The notes: generated by a model from the sequence alone, not told the origin. A stretch of 64,000 bases of DNA from Rhizobiaceae bacterium MnEN-MB40S (GCA_024343425.1 BRLC01000014.1:1-64000), one strand, 5' to 3'; counted from the first letter of the stretch, positions 15,853 to 24,665 are shown. Translations and numbers: made by a program.

Positions 15853-16829
15853 TCAGCCCCCAGTCGGTGCCGTTCGAGATTGCCGATTTCGGGATAGGGA
15901 TCGTCTGCAACGGAATCCGCCGCGTCCCTGATCATCCGGCCGATGTCTTCTTCCAGTTCGGCGAATTTGCCCGACGCCATCTCGCCCTGGTCCACAAGCC
16001 GGCGCGCATAACGTTCGATCGGATCCTCCCCACGCCAGCGTTCGATTTCTTCGTCTGCCCGATAGGGGGTTTTCAAGAACGCCTGCTCACCCTCGACATG
16101 GCCATGTATCCGGTAGGTCAGCGCTTCGATCAGTGTGCCGCCGCCGCCATTCCGGGCCCGGTCCAGAGCGGTTTCGGAAGCTTCCAGAACGGCGTCGAGG
16201 TCGTTGCCGTCGATCCGCACGGACGGCACTCCATACGGTTCCGCCCGCCTGTAGATATCGCCTGCGATCACGTTGCTGCTCGGCGAAAACTCGGAAAATC
16301 CGTTGTTCTCGCAGACGAGGATCAGCGGCAGTTTCCAGAGCGCCGCAATGTTGAGCGCCTCACCGAGAACGCCCTGAGCCGCTGCTCCGTCGCCGAAGAA
16401 ACAGACGCCGACGCGATTTTCGCCATCAAGCTGCGCGGCGAGGGCTGCGCCCGTTGCGAGCGCAACGCCGCCGCCGACGATGCCGTTTGCGCCGAGGATG
16501 CCCTTCGATACATCGGCGACGTGCATGGACCCGCCGAAGCCGCCGCAAATGCCGGTGCTTCTTCCATAGATTTCAGCGAACATGGCTTTCGGATCGCCGC
16601 CCTTGGCGAGGAAATGGCCGTGACCGCGATGGGTGGACGTGATCCAGTCACGATCGTCAAGCCCGGCGCACACACCGGTCGCAACGGCCTCCTGGCCGAT
16701 ATAGAGATGCACCGGCCCCGGGAGCATCCCGGCCTTGAAGTCGCTTGCGAGGCGCTCTTCCGCCTTGCGGATCGTCAGCATCATTCGCAGCAGATCAAGA
16801 GACCCCGCCGCGCGCGTGTTGGATATCAT
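15849..16829 (-). CDS. TPP-dependent 2-oxoacid (or acetoin-type) dehydrogenase E1, alpha subunit
   Basis: The alpha chain partner, 326 residues from ATG 16829; a TTG at 16838 is the only other near start. The TPP/Mg motif runs from CFFGDGAAAQG to LVCENNGFSEFS. THRGHGHFLAKGGDPKAMFAEIYG and GGFGGSMHVAD are typical of pyruvate/acetoin E1 alpha subunits, which use the short non-fused architecture seen here. It follows an alpha/beta hydrolase gene by 60 bp in the same direction and overlaps E1 beta by ATGA. Confidence 0.88.
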   Translation of the reverse strand: MISNTRAAGSLDLLRMMLTIRKAEERLASDFKAGMLPGPVHLYIGQEAVATGVCAGLDDRDWITSTHRGHGHFLAKGGDPKAMFAEIYGRSTGICGGFGGSMHVADVSKGILGANGIVGGGVALATGAALAAQLDGENRVGVCFFGDGAAAQGVLGEALNIAALWKLPLILVCENNGFSEFSPSSNVIAGDIYRRAEPYGVPSVRIDGNDLDAVLEASETALDRARNGGGGTLIEALTYRIHGHVEGEQAFLKTPYRADEEIERWRGEDPIERYARRLVDQGEMASGKFAELEEDIGRMIRDAADSVADDPYPEIGNLERHRLGAE

Positions 16830-16889
16830 GTCAAGCAACCGCTATTGGTTTGCGGAGCGGCGATAATGCGCCGCTCCCGGCTGATCCGC

Positions 16890-17804
16890 TCAGATCCGCT
16901 TCAACAAGTCCTCAAGCCAGTTGGCCTGAACCTTTGCGATCTTTCCGAGGTGATCCGTGTTTGTGTAGAGGCTCATGTGATCGACGCCGCGCACGATAGC
17001 GAGTTCCTTGTCCGCGCAGGGTATGGCGTTGTAAATCTCGACTTCGAGATCCGCCGATGTGATGTTGTCCGCCTTGGCGAGCGCCACCATCGCCGGCGTT
17101 TCGATAATGCGTTCCGCGTAGGGTTTGACGACATAGCGCAGCAGCAACTCGACCGATTCAACGGTATTCCAGTGCTCGTGCAGCGGCGCTTCGTTCGCCT
17201 TGATTCCCATGAATCCGGCATAGACGTGCGGGAAAGGCCAGGAGCTCATTTCCTTGGACGGATCGGATTCCGGCGACATCGCCAGACGCGCGCTCGGCTT
17301 TCCCTCGTACCGGCTCTTGCGATCTTCGGCGATGACCTTGAGCAATTCGGCGTAGCGACGCTCGCCATGGCACCGGCGCATCGTCTGGAAGCCGTCGACG
17401 ACCGGCACCGTCGAGATCGTCCACGCGGCGCGCTGATCGATCGCGTTCAGAATGATGGCGTGGCCGCCCGAGTAGGAAATCCCCCAGTATCCCGAACGCG
17501 CGATATCGATTCCGTCCAGCGTTTCAGCGAATGAAAACGCATTCTGATAGTCCTCGATCTGCTCCCACGGATCGAGATGCTGACGCGGCTCGCCGGTGCT
17601 TTCACCGAAATTGCGATAGTCGAAATAGAGAGTGGCGCAGCCAATATCGTGGAAGAACTTGGCGTAGTGCGGCATGACGACTTCCTTGGTGTAGCACCAT
17701 CCGCCAGCCATGACGACGATCGGAACGTCGCCGGACGCATTTTCCGGGCGGATATAAACTCCGCTCAGCGTTTCTCCACCACTCTTGAACTCGACCTTCT
17801 GCAT
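16890..17804 (-). CDS. Alpha/beta hydrolase, second paralog
   Basis: A 304-residue serine hydrolase starting at ATG 17804 (MQKVEFKSGGETLSGVYI). The elbow is GISYSGGHA, and acid and base candidates are in ALAKADNITSADLE and VRGVDHMSLYTN. It is a full-length paralog of the protein at 12860-13777 with similar length and blocks. It is the first gene of the operon running to 12860, and the upstream region holds a 19-bp palindrome (17864-17882) shared with two other promoters of the block. The substrate is unknown. Confidence 0.8.
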   Translation of the reverse strand: MQKVEFKSGGETLSGVYIRPENASGDVPIVVMAGGWCYTKEVVMPHYAKFFHDIGCATLYFDYRNFGESTGEPRQHLDPWEQIEDYQNAFSFAETLDGIDIARSGYWGISYSGGHAIILNAIDQRAAWTISTVPVVDGFQTMRRCHGERRYAELLKVIAEDRKSRYEGKPSARLAMSPESDPSKEMSSWPFPHVYAGFMGIKANEAPLHEHWNTVESVELLLRYVVKPYAERIIETPAMVALAKADNITSADLEVEIYNAIPCADKELAIVRGVDHMSLYTNTDHLGKIAKVQANWLEDLLKRI

Positions 17805-17863
17805 TGGAACCTCCCAAAATTTGAATGTCCGGATGATGGGCAAACCAGCCCTGGATGTCAATA

Positions 17864-17882
17864 GAATTTTGAACCAATATTC
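17864..17882. promoter_or_regulatory. Shared 19-bp palindrome, copy 1, upstream of the hydrolase-E1 operon
   Basis: GAATTTTGAACCAATATTC is one mismatch from a perfect GAATATTG-N3-CAATATTC palindrome. It sits 60 bp before the start of the hydrolase gene at 17804. The same element occurs at 20935-20953 and 23453-23471. A TetR-type operator is likely from its size and symmetry. Confidence 0.65.
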
Positions 17883-17990
17883 GGATATTATTTCGTGTCG
17901 GAAACGGGTGATCTGGACGCGCGGACGCCGCCACCGGACAACCAAATCAGCGGTTAAATTTATATATTGAAAACAAATGCCTGGAGCAGG

Positions 17991-19235
17991 TTACCGCGCT
18001 TCCAGACCTTGCTGCAGAAAGCTCCGATAGGTGTCGAAGACATGGCCGGGAAGCGATCGATCCGTCGCCGTCGGCGGCAGATACCGCGCTGCAAAATAAT
18101 GCCGGGCGGCCATCATGATATAGGCCAGAGCAGGCAGATCCCTCTCCTCGAACCGCAAGAGTTCGCCGTTCGCCTGCGCGCGACGCATCGTGCGGACGTA
18201 ACTGTCCGCCAGATCGAAAAAATGCCTGCGGTAGGTTTCCGTCGCATAGACAGCAGCGGCCGATTCGATCCTGATATACCACGGCTGATGACGGAGGTAG
18301 TCGAAGAAGCCGACAAAGCCGGCGTATTCGCGGTCTATGAAGCGGGTATTGCCCGCGACGAACAGACGAATGTGGGCGACCATCTTCGCCCTGACGTGAT
18401 TGAGCAGTTCGTCGAATATTTCCTGCTGACTTTCAAAATGACTGTAGAAGGTTCCGACAGCCAGATCGGCCTCATCGACGATCGCCTTGATCGTCGCATC
18501 GGCGAAGCCGACATTCCAGACGACCCGCGCCGCCGCCTCCAGCAAGGCCTCCCGGGTCGTCATGGATCGGTTCTCGGCAAGCGGAACGGATGACGGCATG
18601 CGCGCCTCGATCGGCTCGTCGAACCCGCGCCTTATGAAACCGATATAGGTGTCTGCGACCCACTCGGGGAAAAGTCCGTTCGTTGCGTCGCCGTCGAAAG
18701 GACGCGCCTGCGCGCCCAGTCCCAGGTGCCCATAGGATCCGCCCAGCACCTCGCCGATATCGCGAAAGGCGTCCGTGTTCTGCAGCCGCAACTGACCTTC
18801 ATCCGCAGCGCGCCGCAAGGCCTTCAGATATCGACCTTCAACACGATCCATATGCTGCGCGTAGCTGGTCGGCGCCGCGCTTTCGGCATCCGTCAGAACG
18901 CGGAGAAAATAGGGATGGCGCTTCAGATAACGCGAATAGGCGAGAAACGCCGAGCGCTCCGTATCGAAGAAATTATCGCTGATCACCGTGTGCTTGTTGA
19001 TCAGCCGAAAGAACCTGGCGCCTTCCACTTTCAGCAGTTCTTCCAGGTAGGCCTGATGGCTCTCGAAATAGGAATACAGGGTCCCTTGTGCGAGACCTGC
19101 AGCGGCCGTGACGCGCGAGACCGATGCGTTCACGTAGCCATACTTGGAAACGATCCGCAGTCCGGCGTTGATCAGGGCTTCGCGTCGTTCGCGTTGCTGA
19201 TCGCCGCGTGATTTCTTCTTCCTAGCCGTTTTCAT
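17991..19235 (-). CDS. Fused double TetR-family regulator
   Basis: A 414-residue protein made of two complete TetR/AcrR modules in tandem. The first helix-turn-helix (residues about 16-60) includes NASVSRVTAAAGLAQGTLYSYF, and the second (about 224-272) ATIKAIVDEADLAVGTFYSHF; each is followed by a ligand/dimer domain of about 140-160 residues. The start ATG 19235 is in front of a basic tail (MKTARKKKSRGDQQ) and overlaps the end of the acyl-CoA ligase gene by 14 bp. It is placed between the operons that carry the shared palindrome, so it is the best candidate for the regulator that binds it. The ligand is unknown, possibly an acyl-CoA. Confidence 0.85.
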   Translation of the reverse strand: MKTARKKKSRGDQQRERREALINAGLRIVSKYGYVNASVSRVTAAAGLAQGTLYSYFESHQAYLEELLKVEGARFFRLINKHTVISDNFFDTERSAFLAYSRYLKRHPYFLRVLTDAESAAPTSYAQHMDRVEGRYLKALRRAADEGQLRLQNTDAFRDIGEVLGGSYGHLGLGAQARPFDGDATNGLFPEWVADTYIGFIRRGFDEPIEARMPSSVPLAENRSMTTREALLEAAARVVWNVGFADATIKAIVDEADLAVGTFYSHFESQQEIFDELLNHVRAKMVAHIRLFVAGNTRFIDREYAGFVGFFDYLRHQPWYIRIESAAAVYATETYRRHFFDLADSYVRTMRRAQANGELLRFEERDLPALAYIMMAARHYFAARYLPPTATDRSLPGHVFDTYRSFLQQGLEAR

Positions 19236-20874
19236 CAGCCGCCTTGCCGGCCGGAGCAAACTCGGACGCAATCTTTCTAAGCATGTCTTTCCTGACCTTC
19301 CCGGCCGCGGTGTATGGCACCTCGGAAACAATCTCCAGTCGTTCCGGAAACTTCTGCCGCGCCAGGCCAGAACGGTCAAGACTTTCCACCAACTCTCCAA
19401 AACTCAATGTTTTTCCGGGCTGGAGCACGACGAAAGCGCAGCCGGTCTCTCCAAGACGGGCATGCGGCATGGCCACGACGGCGGCCTCCTTGACCGCGTC
19501 CAGCTTGTAGATCTCGTCCTCGATCTCCTTTGGACTGAGATTCTCGCCGCCCCGGATTATCAGATCCTTCTTTCGACCGGTGATCACGAGACATCCTTCT
19601 TCAGTCATCATGGCAAGATCGCCGGTGTGAAAATATCCGTCCGAATCGAAGGCCGCGTCGTTGTGTTCGGCGAGCGTGTACCCCAGGCAGACTTCCGGAC
19701 CTTTCGTGATGATCTCCCCCTCCTCACCCGGCGCAACGTCGTTGCCCTCCAGATCGACGAGCCTGATGTCATGGCCAACAACGAAGCCTTCCGTCGTCGC
19801 CGCAAGCCGGGCCCGCTCGCGTTGCGGCACACCCAGCGTCACCGTAGGCGCTTCCGTGCTTCCGTAAACCCTGAACGCGGCGCAGTTTTCCATCGCAGCG
19901 TTGGCGCGCTCCACGATTTCCGGCGGCACGGGCGCGCCGCCGCTGGCGAAATAGCGCATGCTCGGCAAATGCCGTCCCTGCGCTTTCGCAAAGCTGGCGA
20001 GTTCCTGAAGAAACGGCGTGGCCCCGATGGTGAACGTCACCTGATGCTGGTCAATGAGTTCCGTCGCGCGCCCGACCTCCCAGGCGTCCATCAGAACCGC
20101 CTTGGCGCCGAGCGTGATCGGCAACTGAATTCCGTAGAGGTACCCTGTGATGTGGCTCAAAGGAGACGGCATCAGGATCACGTCGTTCCCGCTCATTCCA
20201 AGATACCGGATAAAGTTCCCTATTTCTGCGCCGATCGTGTTGTGGCTGTGAAGGACGCCCTTGGCGCGCCCCGTGGTGCCCGACGTATACATGAGGAGCT
20301 TGATGGAATTGGCGTCGACGGGCGACCGCTCTTCGCCGGAATCATCACCGTCAAGAAGGTCGTCGAATCGCGTTTCCTCGACAACGCCTTCCGGTCGCAC
20401 GACAACCGTGCGGAAAGTGTGGCCGAGCTTGTTTCCGATCCGTCTCGCCATGTCGATATAGTCGAAGTTCCGGAAGCGATGGGGAACAAGAAACAGCGCG
20501 GAGCCGGCGTCTTCGATAATATGCTTGACCTCCGCCTCACGATAGATCGGAACGATCGGATTACAGACGAAACCGCCGTAGGCGCAAGCCAGGTCGACAA
20601 ACACGACTTCGCGCCAGTTCGGAAGCTGAAAACTGACGACGTCGCCCGGCCGAAGGCCGAGCTTCTCGAAGGCGGAGCAAAGACGAAGCGAGGCGTCGCG
20701 GGTTTCTTTCGCAGTCAGGGTTTCGTCGCCATCGACGAAGAGGATCGTATCCGGATCGCTCGCGCAGAGCGCATCCAGACGCGTTGCAATCGTCTTGCCT
20801 TCCCAATTGCCGCTCGACGCCCACATTTCGGCGGGAAGGAGCTCGATGCGCGACTTCCATTTCCTTATGCCCAC
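19222..20874 (-). CDS. AMP-forming acyl-CoA ligase
   Basis: An ANL-superfamily ligase of 550 residues that activates a carboxylate with ATP and CoA. Core motifs: A3 LLMYTSGTTGRAKGVLH, A5 FRVYGSTEAPT, A7 YFHTGDLAMM, A8 GRKKDLIIRGGENLSPKEI, and A10 YTAAGKVRKD with the acyl-adenylating Lys. I chose GTG 20874 because GGAGGAGGAAA lies directly upstream, rather than earlier codons that run into the promoter. The region 20875-21095 is shared with a divergent acyl-CoA dehydrogenase and holds a palindrome copy. It resembles cyclohexanecarboxylate/medium-chain acyl-CoA ligases; the substrate is not known. Confidence 0.88.
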   Translation of the reverse strand: MGIRKWKSRIELLPAEMWASSGNWEGKTIATRLDALCASDPDTILFVDGDETLTAKETRDASLRLCSAFEKLGLRPGDVVSFQLPNWREVVFVDLACAYGGFVCNPIVPIYREAEVKHIIEDAGSALFLVPHRFRNFDYIDMARRIGNKLGHTFRTVVVRPEGVVEETRFDDLLDGDDSGEERSPVDANSIKLLMYTSGTTGRAKGVLHSHNTIGAEIGNFIRYLGMSGNDVILMPSPLSHITGYLYGIQLPITLGAKAVLMDAWEVGRATELIDQHQVTFTIGATPFLQELASFAKAQGRHLPSMRYFASGGAPVPPEIVERANAAMENCAAFRVYGSTEAPTVTLGVPQRERARLAATTEGFVVGHDIRLVDLEGNDVAPGEEGEIITKGPEVCLGYTLAEHNDAAFDSDGYFHTGDLAMMTEEGCLVITGRKKDLIIRGGENLSPKEIEDEIYKLDAVKEAAVVAMPHARLGETGCAFVVLQPGKTLSFGELVESLDRSGLARQKFPERLEIVSEVPYTAAGKVRKDMLRKIASEFAPAGKAADENG

Positions 20875-20934
20875 TCTTTCCTCCTCCGTGAACAACGGGA
20901 TGAAATTAGCTGTTGTCAGCCGAAAATTCAAACT

Positions 20935-20953
20935 GAATATTGATTCAAAATTT
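20935..20953. promoter_or_regulatory. Shared 19-bp palindrome, copy 2, ligase/dehydrogenase divergent promoter
   Basis: GAATATTGATTCAAAATTT has the left half GAATATTG perfect and the right half with two changes from CAATATTC. It lies 60 bp before the ligase start (20874) and about 140 bp before the divergent dehydrogenase start (21096). Confidence 0.6.
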
Positions 20954-21095
20954 TAATTGACTATCCGACGTTTTGAGGACAGGGTTATGGCCATTGCGGA
21001 GACCCGGGGAGGATGAACGCCAAAACAGCTTTCGGCGTTCAGGTCGGTCGCAAACCGGATGATGGAGCCTGTCTATCCGGGCTTTGGTGAGGAGC

Positions 21096-22256
21096 ATGAC
21101 CATAGAACTGCCATCGCATATCGACCAGCTTCGCGACACCTTGCGCCGTTTTGCCGAAAGGCACATGCCGCGCCGGGAAGCGGCGCGCTGGGACAAGGAA
21201 AACACCTTTCCGCGACACGTCTTCGAGGAGCTGGCGGCCCTCGGGGTCATGGGCAGCACCATTCCGGAAGAATTCGGCGGGACAGGCCGCGACATTCTCG
21301 CGACACTCGTCACGATCGAGGAACTGTCGCGTCGCAGCCTCGCCATTTCCGTGCCATACATCATGTGCGCCTGTTACGCCGGCATGAACATTCTCGAATG
21401 CGGGTCCGAACGCCAGAAAGCCGACCTTTTACCACGGATAGCCGCCGGCAAGCTGATATTCGCCTATGGCTGGACGGAAGCGGATACGGGAGCCGATCTC
21501 GCCAGCGTGAAGACCACGGGCAGGATCGAGGGCGACGAACTCGTTATCAACGGTTCGAAGCGCTTCTGTTCGGGATCCGAAATCTGCGATTACATCTATG
21601 CGCTGATCCGCACCGGCGAACAGGGTGAACGCTACAAGAACCTGTCGATCGTTCTCATTCCGCCTGACAGTCCCGGAGTTGAGATTCAGCCCATCGAATC
21701 CATGGGCATGAAGGGCGCGCGCACCACCGACGTCAGTTTTACGGATGTCAGGATCCCGCTGGAAAATGTCGTGGGTGAAGAAGACGGTTTCAATCGCGGC
21801 TGGGGCATGATCACGTCTTCCGGACTCGACGTCGAAAAGCTGGAAGTCGCCGCGATCGCGCTTGGCATCGCGGAGGCCGCCTGTGACGACGCCTGGGAAT
21901 ACAGCGAGACGCGCAAGCAGTTCGGCGCCACGATCAGCACCTTCCAGTCGATCCGGCACCAGCTCGCGGAAATGAAGACCCAGCTCCACGTTGCACGGCT
22001 CGCCACCTATCACGCTGCGCAGCTTTCAGACCGCGCAGTCCCGCGCCGGGTCGAGACGTCCATGACGAAACTCTTCGTGACAGAGGCGGCCAAGAAGGTG
22101 GTGCTCGACGCACAGAGCATCTTCGGCGCCTACGGCTATGTCCGCGATTTCGATATCGAGCGAAACGTGCGCGACGTGCTTCTGATGCCCATCATCGGCG
22201 GATCGTCCGCCGTACAGCGAAACAACATCGCAAACTGGCTTGGCCTCGCGCGCTAG
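21096..22256 (+). CDS. Acyl-CoA dehydrogenase family protein
   Basis: A flavoprotein of 386 residues (ATG 21096, GGTGAGGAG just upstream) with acyl-CoA dehydrogenase order: N-terminal helical domain, mid beta domain with FAYGWTEADTGADLASVKT, and C-terminal helices with YSETRKQFGATISTFQSIRH. The usual catalytic Glu sits in YEGTxEIQR, but this protein reads IIGGSSAVQR there, so the Glu appears to be Gly. Some family members carry the base on another helix; otherwise it may be a non-dehydrogenating homolog. First gene of a rightward operon with OsmC- and AhpD-like proteins. Confidence 0.82.
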   Translation: MTIELPSHIDQLRDTLRRFAERHMPRREAARWDKENTFPRHVFEELAALGVMGSTIPEEFGGTGRDILATLVTIEELSRRSLAISVPYIMCACYAGMNILECGSERQKADLLPRIAAGKLIFAYGWTEADTGADLASVKTTGRIEGDELVINGSKRFCSGSEICDYIYALIRTGEQGERYKNLSIVLIPPDSPGVEIQPIESMGMKGARTTDVSFTDVRIPLENVVGEEDGFNRGWGMITSSGLDVEKLEVAAIALGIAEAACDDAWEYSETRKQFGATISTFQSIRHQLAEMKTQLHVARLATYHAAQLSDRAVPRRVETSMTKLFVTEAAKKVVLDAQSIFGAYGYVRDFDIERNVRDVLLMPIIGGSSAVQRNNIANWLGLAR

Positions 22257-22274
22257 CCGACTGGAGGTACCTGC

Positions 22275-22763
22275 GTGTCACAAAACAAAACCTTCGACGT
22301 AATTATCCGATGCAATGGCGTCGCGACCGGCAAGATGCGGAACGAGACGAAAATCGACATCGTCGAACCGTTCACCGAAAGCCACGAGCTTGCGTCGGAC
22401 GAAGGTCCGTTCCACGGCGGCGATTCGACAGCTCCGCCTCCCCTGACCTATTTCGTCGGCGGCTTCGTCACCTGCCTGATGACGCAGATTCGCGCATTCG
22501 CCAAACGGTTCAGGATCAAGCTCGACGATCTCACCGTCGACGCCGAATTCTCATGGAAAGGCCTGATCGAACCCGGCAAGCCCTACAAGGCCGCGCCCGT
22601 CGGAATAACGATGGACATCGCCATAGACAGCGAGGCGCCAATCGAACAACTCGTGGACCTCATCATCGCCGCCAAGGAAGGCTGCTTTGTCGAAGCCATT
22701 ATCTCGGACCGGATTCCGGTCGTTCACAGACTGAAGACCCCAACGGGCTGGATCGACTGCTGA
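22275..22763 (+). CDS. OsmC-family protein
   Basis: A 162-residue OsmC-like protein, starting at GTG 22275 behind CTGGAGG. Family members reduce organic hydroperoxides with two Cys; here Cys residues are in GGFVTCLMTQIRAFAKR and AAKEGCFVEAII, at roughly the expected places for such a pair. It is 18 bp after the acyl-CoA dehydrogenase gene and 24 bp before an AhpD-like gene. The pairing of OsmC and AhpD folds suggests that the pathway deals with oxidative by-products, but this is inference. Confidence 0.75.
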   Translation: MSQNKTFDVIIRCNGVATGKMRNETKIDIVEPFTESHELASDEGPFHGGDSTAPPPLTYFVGGFVTCLMTQIRAFAKRFRIKLDDLTVDAEFSWKGLIEPGKPYKAAPVGITMDIAIDSEAPIEQLVDLIIAAKEGCFVEAIISDRIPVVHRLKTPTGWIDC

Positions 22764-22787
22764 CCCCAAGAGCAAGGAGCCATCGGC

Positions 22788-23381
22788 ATGCCACGAATCG
22801 ACGCCATTTCTGAAAGCAGCATGGACGCCGACGCGCGCGAACTCATCGACAACGCGGAAGCGCGCGGCGCGCCTGATCCGCGCATCATGAGCATCTTCGT
22901 TCGCAACGAGACCACCGGCCGTCGCTGGGCGCGGTACTGGAACGATCTCCTCTATGAAGGCGTGCTGCCCCATCGCCTGAAGGAACTCTGTCGTATTCAC
23001 ATGTCCGTGGCGCATCGCTGCGGATACTGCTCGACCGTCCGGTCCAGGCAGGCGAAAGAGGAAGGTCTGACGGAGCAACTGCTCTGGGATTCCTACGAAT
23101 ACGAATCGTCGCCTGACCTGACCGATCAGGAAAAGGCCGCGCTGTGGTACGCCGACCAGTTCAAGAAGGGAGAGGACGCGATCGACAGCGACGATGTCTT
23201 CGCCAGGCTTCGCAAGCATTTCACGGATGAGGAAATCATCGAACTGGGCCTGTTCTGTGCAGAGGTGGACGGCGTCGGCAAATTCGCGCGCTCGCTTCAG
23301 GTCATAAGCTGGAACGAGGCATGCGAGATAAATCCGAATCTGGGAACACACGCAGACAATGGCCGGAACATCAAAGCCTGA
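22788..23381 (+). CDS. Carboxymuconolactone decarboxylase / AhpD-fold protein
   Basis: A 197-residue helical CMD-family protein. It has the redox-type CxxC with downstream residues, HMSVAHRCGYCSTVRSRQAKEEG, so it resembles AhpD-like peroxidase partners more than the decarboxylase PcaC. Further typical segment: TDQEKAALWYADQFKKGEDAI. It is the last gene before a 204-bp gap that holds a palindrome copy and precedes the TRAP genes. Confidence 0.78.
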   Translation: MPRIDAISESSMDADARELIDNAEARGAPDPRIMSIFVRNETTGRRWARYWNDLLYEGVLPHRLKELCRIHMSVAHRCGYCSTVRSRQAKEEGLTEQLLWDSYEYESSPDLTDQEKAALWYADQFKKGEDAIDSDDVFARLRKHFTDEEIIELGLFCAEVDGVGKFARSLQVISWNEACEINPNLGTHADNGRNIKA

Positions 23382-23452
23382 TGGCCGCGCCAAGCAACAA
23401 TCGATTGCGCAAAACAATATCGCAGGAGGCGCAAACCATCGAAAACTGACTA

Positions 23453-23471
23453 GAATATTGGTTCAATATTC
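23453..23471. promoter_or_regulatory. Shared 19-bp palindrome, copy 3, upstream of the TRAP operon
   Basis: GAATATTGGTTCAATATTC is a perfect GAATATTG / CAATATTC inverted repeat with a 3-bp centre, 115 bp before the GTG start of dctP. It is the best copy of the element also found at 17864 and 20935. Confidence 0.7.
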
Positions 23472-23585
23472 GCTATTGTTCGACACATTGGCGGGTCCGG
23501 TAGAGGAAATGTTGCATCCTGCGACATGCCGGAACGCCCCCGGAACGATCGGTCGTCGATCGGATCCAACTCAAGGGAGGTAAGC

Positions 23586-24662
23586 GTGAAATTCATATCT
23601 GGAAACCTTGCAGGAATTGCGTCAGTCTCTGCCGTGCTTCTCGCCAGCAGCTGCGCCTATGCGCAGGAATCGATCAACATAACAGTCGTGTCGGGATACC
23701 CGCCGACCGCATCCTGGGTCAAAGTCTTCGAAGACTCCTATATTCCGGCAGTAGACAAGAAACTGGCCGAGAAGAACGAATACAAGATCAACTGGAACAA
23801 GGGGTTCTCCGGAACCATCGTGAAGCCGCGTGGCGAGCTTGAAGCCGTCAGCAGCGGCATTGCGGACATGGGCATCGTCGTGCCTCCTTTCCACGTCGAC
23901 AAACTGCCGCTGTTCAACGTGTCTTTCGTAACGCCGTTCGCGACCACGGACCTGCATCTGGTGACGGAGACCGTATCCCGGCTGGCGGAAGACATTCCGG
24001 AAATGAAGGCCGAATTCGACAAGATCAACCAGGTCTACCTCGGCAGTTCAGGATCGGTTGACAACTACCAGGTCGTCTGCAAGTCCGCGATCGAGAAACC
24101 GGCCGATTTCGAAGGCGTAAAGGTTGTCGGAGCAGGCACGAACCTGCGCTATTTCCAGGGCGTTGGCGCCGTTGGCATCAGCTCCAACCTCGCCGACTAC
24201 TACAACCAGCTCCAGACAGGCGTCGCCGAATGCGCCTCCGTTTGGGCCGAGGCGGCCGCCGGATTCAAGATGTATGAGGTCGCGCCGTACTACATCAAGG
24301 CCGACCAGGGCGCCGTCACCTCCTTTGCCGTTTCCGCGAACAAGCAGTTCTGGGAAGGTCTGCCGGATCCGGTCAAGGACGTGCTGCGGGAAACGGCCGC
24401 CGAGTATGGACAGAGCCTCGCCGACTACGTCGTCGACGCGAGCGCCGCGGCCATCGAGACCTACAAGGAAAACGGTGGTACGGTGATCGAGTACACCCAG
24501 GAACAGCGCGAGGAGTGGGCGGCTGGTCTTCCCAACATCGCGCAGGAATGGGCGGAACAGACCGAAGCGCAGGGCCAGCCCGGCAACGCGGTCCTGAAGG
24601 CTTACATGGACGCGCTGCGGGCTGCCAACCAGCCGATCGCGCGGAACTGGGACACCGAGTAA
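23586..24662 (+). CDS. dctP: TRAP transporter solute-binding protein (DctP family)
   Basis: The periplasmic receptor of a tripartite ATP-independent transporter for an organic acid. It starts at GTG 23586 (KFISGNLAGIASVSAVLLA), preceded by GGGAGG, with a signal peptide ending near SCAYAQ. The 358 residues include the DctP-type region NYQVVCKSAIEKPADFEGVKV and the carboxylate-binding zone around AGTNLRYFQG. The permease genes follow directly. It is a paralog of the partial protein at 63424. Catabolic context and palindrome suggest uptake of the carboxylate degraded by this cluster. Confidence 0.9.
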   Translation: MKFISGNLAGIASVSAVLLASSCAYAQESINITVVSGYPPTASWVKVFEDSYIPAVDKKLAEKNEYKINWNKGFSGTIVKPRGELEAVSSGIADMGIVVPPFHVDKLPLFNVSFVTPFATTDLHLVTETVSRLAEDIPEMKAEFDKINQVYLGSSGSVDNYQVVCKSAIEKPADFEGVKVVGAGTNLRYFQGVGAVGISSNLADYYNQLQTGVAECASVWAEAAAGFKMYEVAPYYIKADQGAVTSFAVSANKQFWEGLPDPVKDVLRETAAEYGQSLADYVVDASAAAIETYKENGGTVIEYTQEQREEWAAGLPNIAQEWAEQTEAQGQPGNAVLKAYMDALRAANQPIARNWDTE

Positions 24663-24665
24663 GGC

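Noticed and set aside
22788..23381. Second pcaC
   Set aside because: It has a CxxC pair and is 60 residues longer than PcaC, so AhpD-like is preferred.
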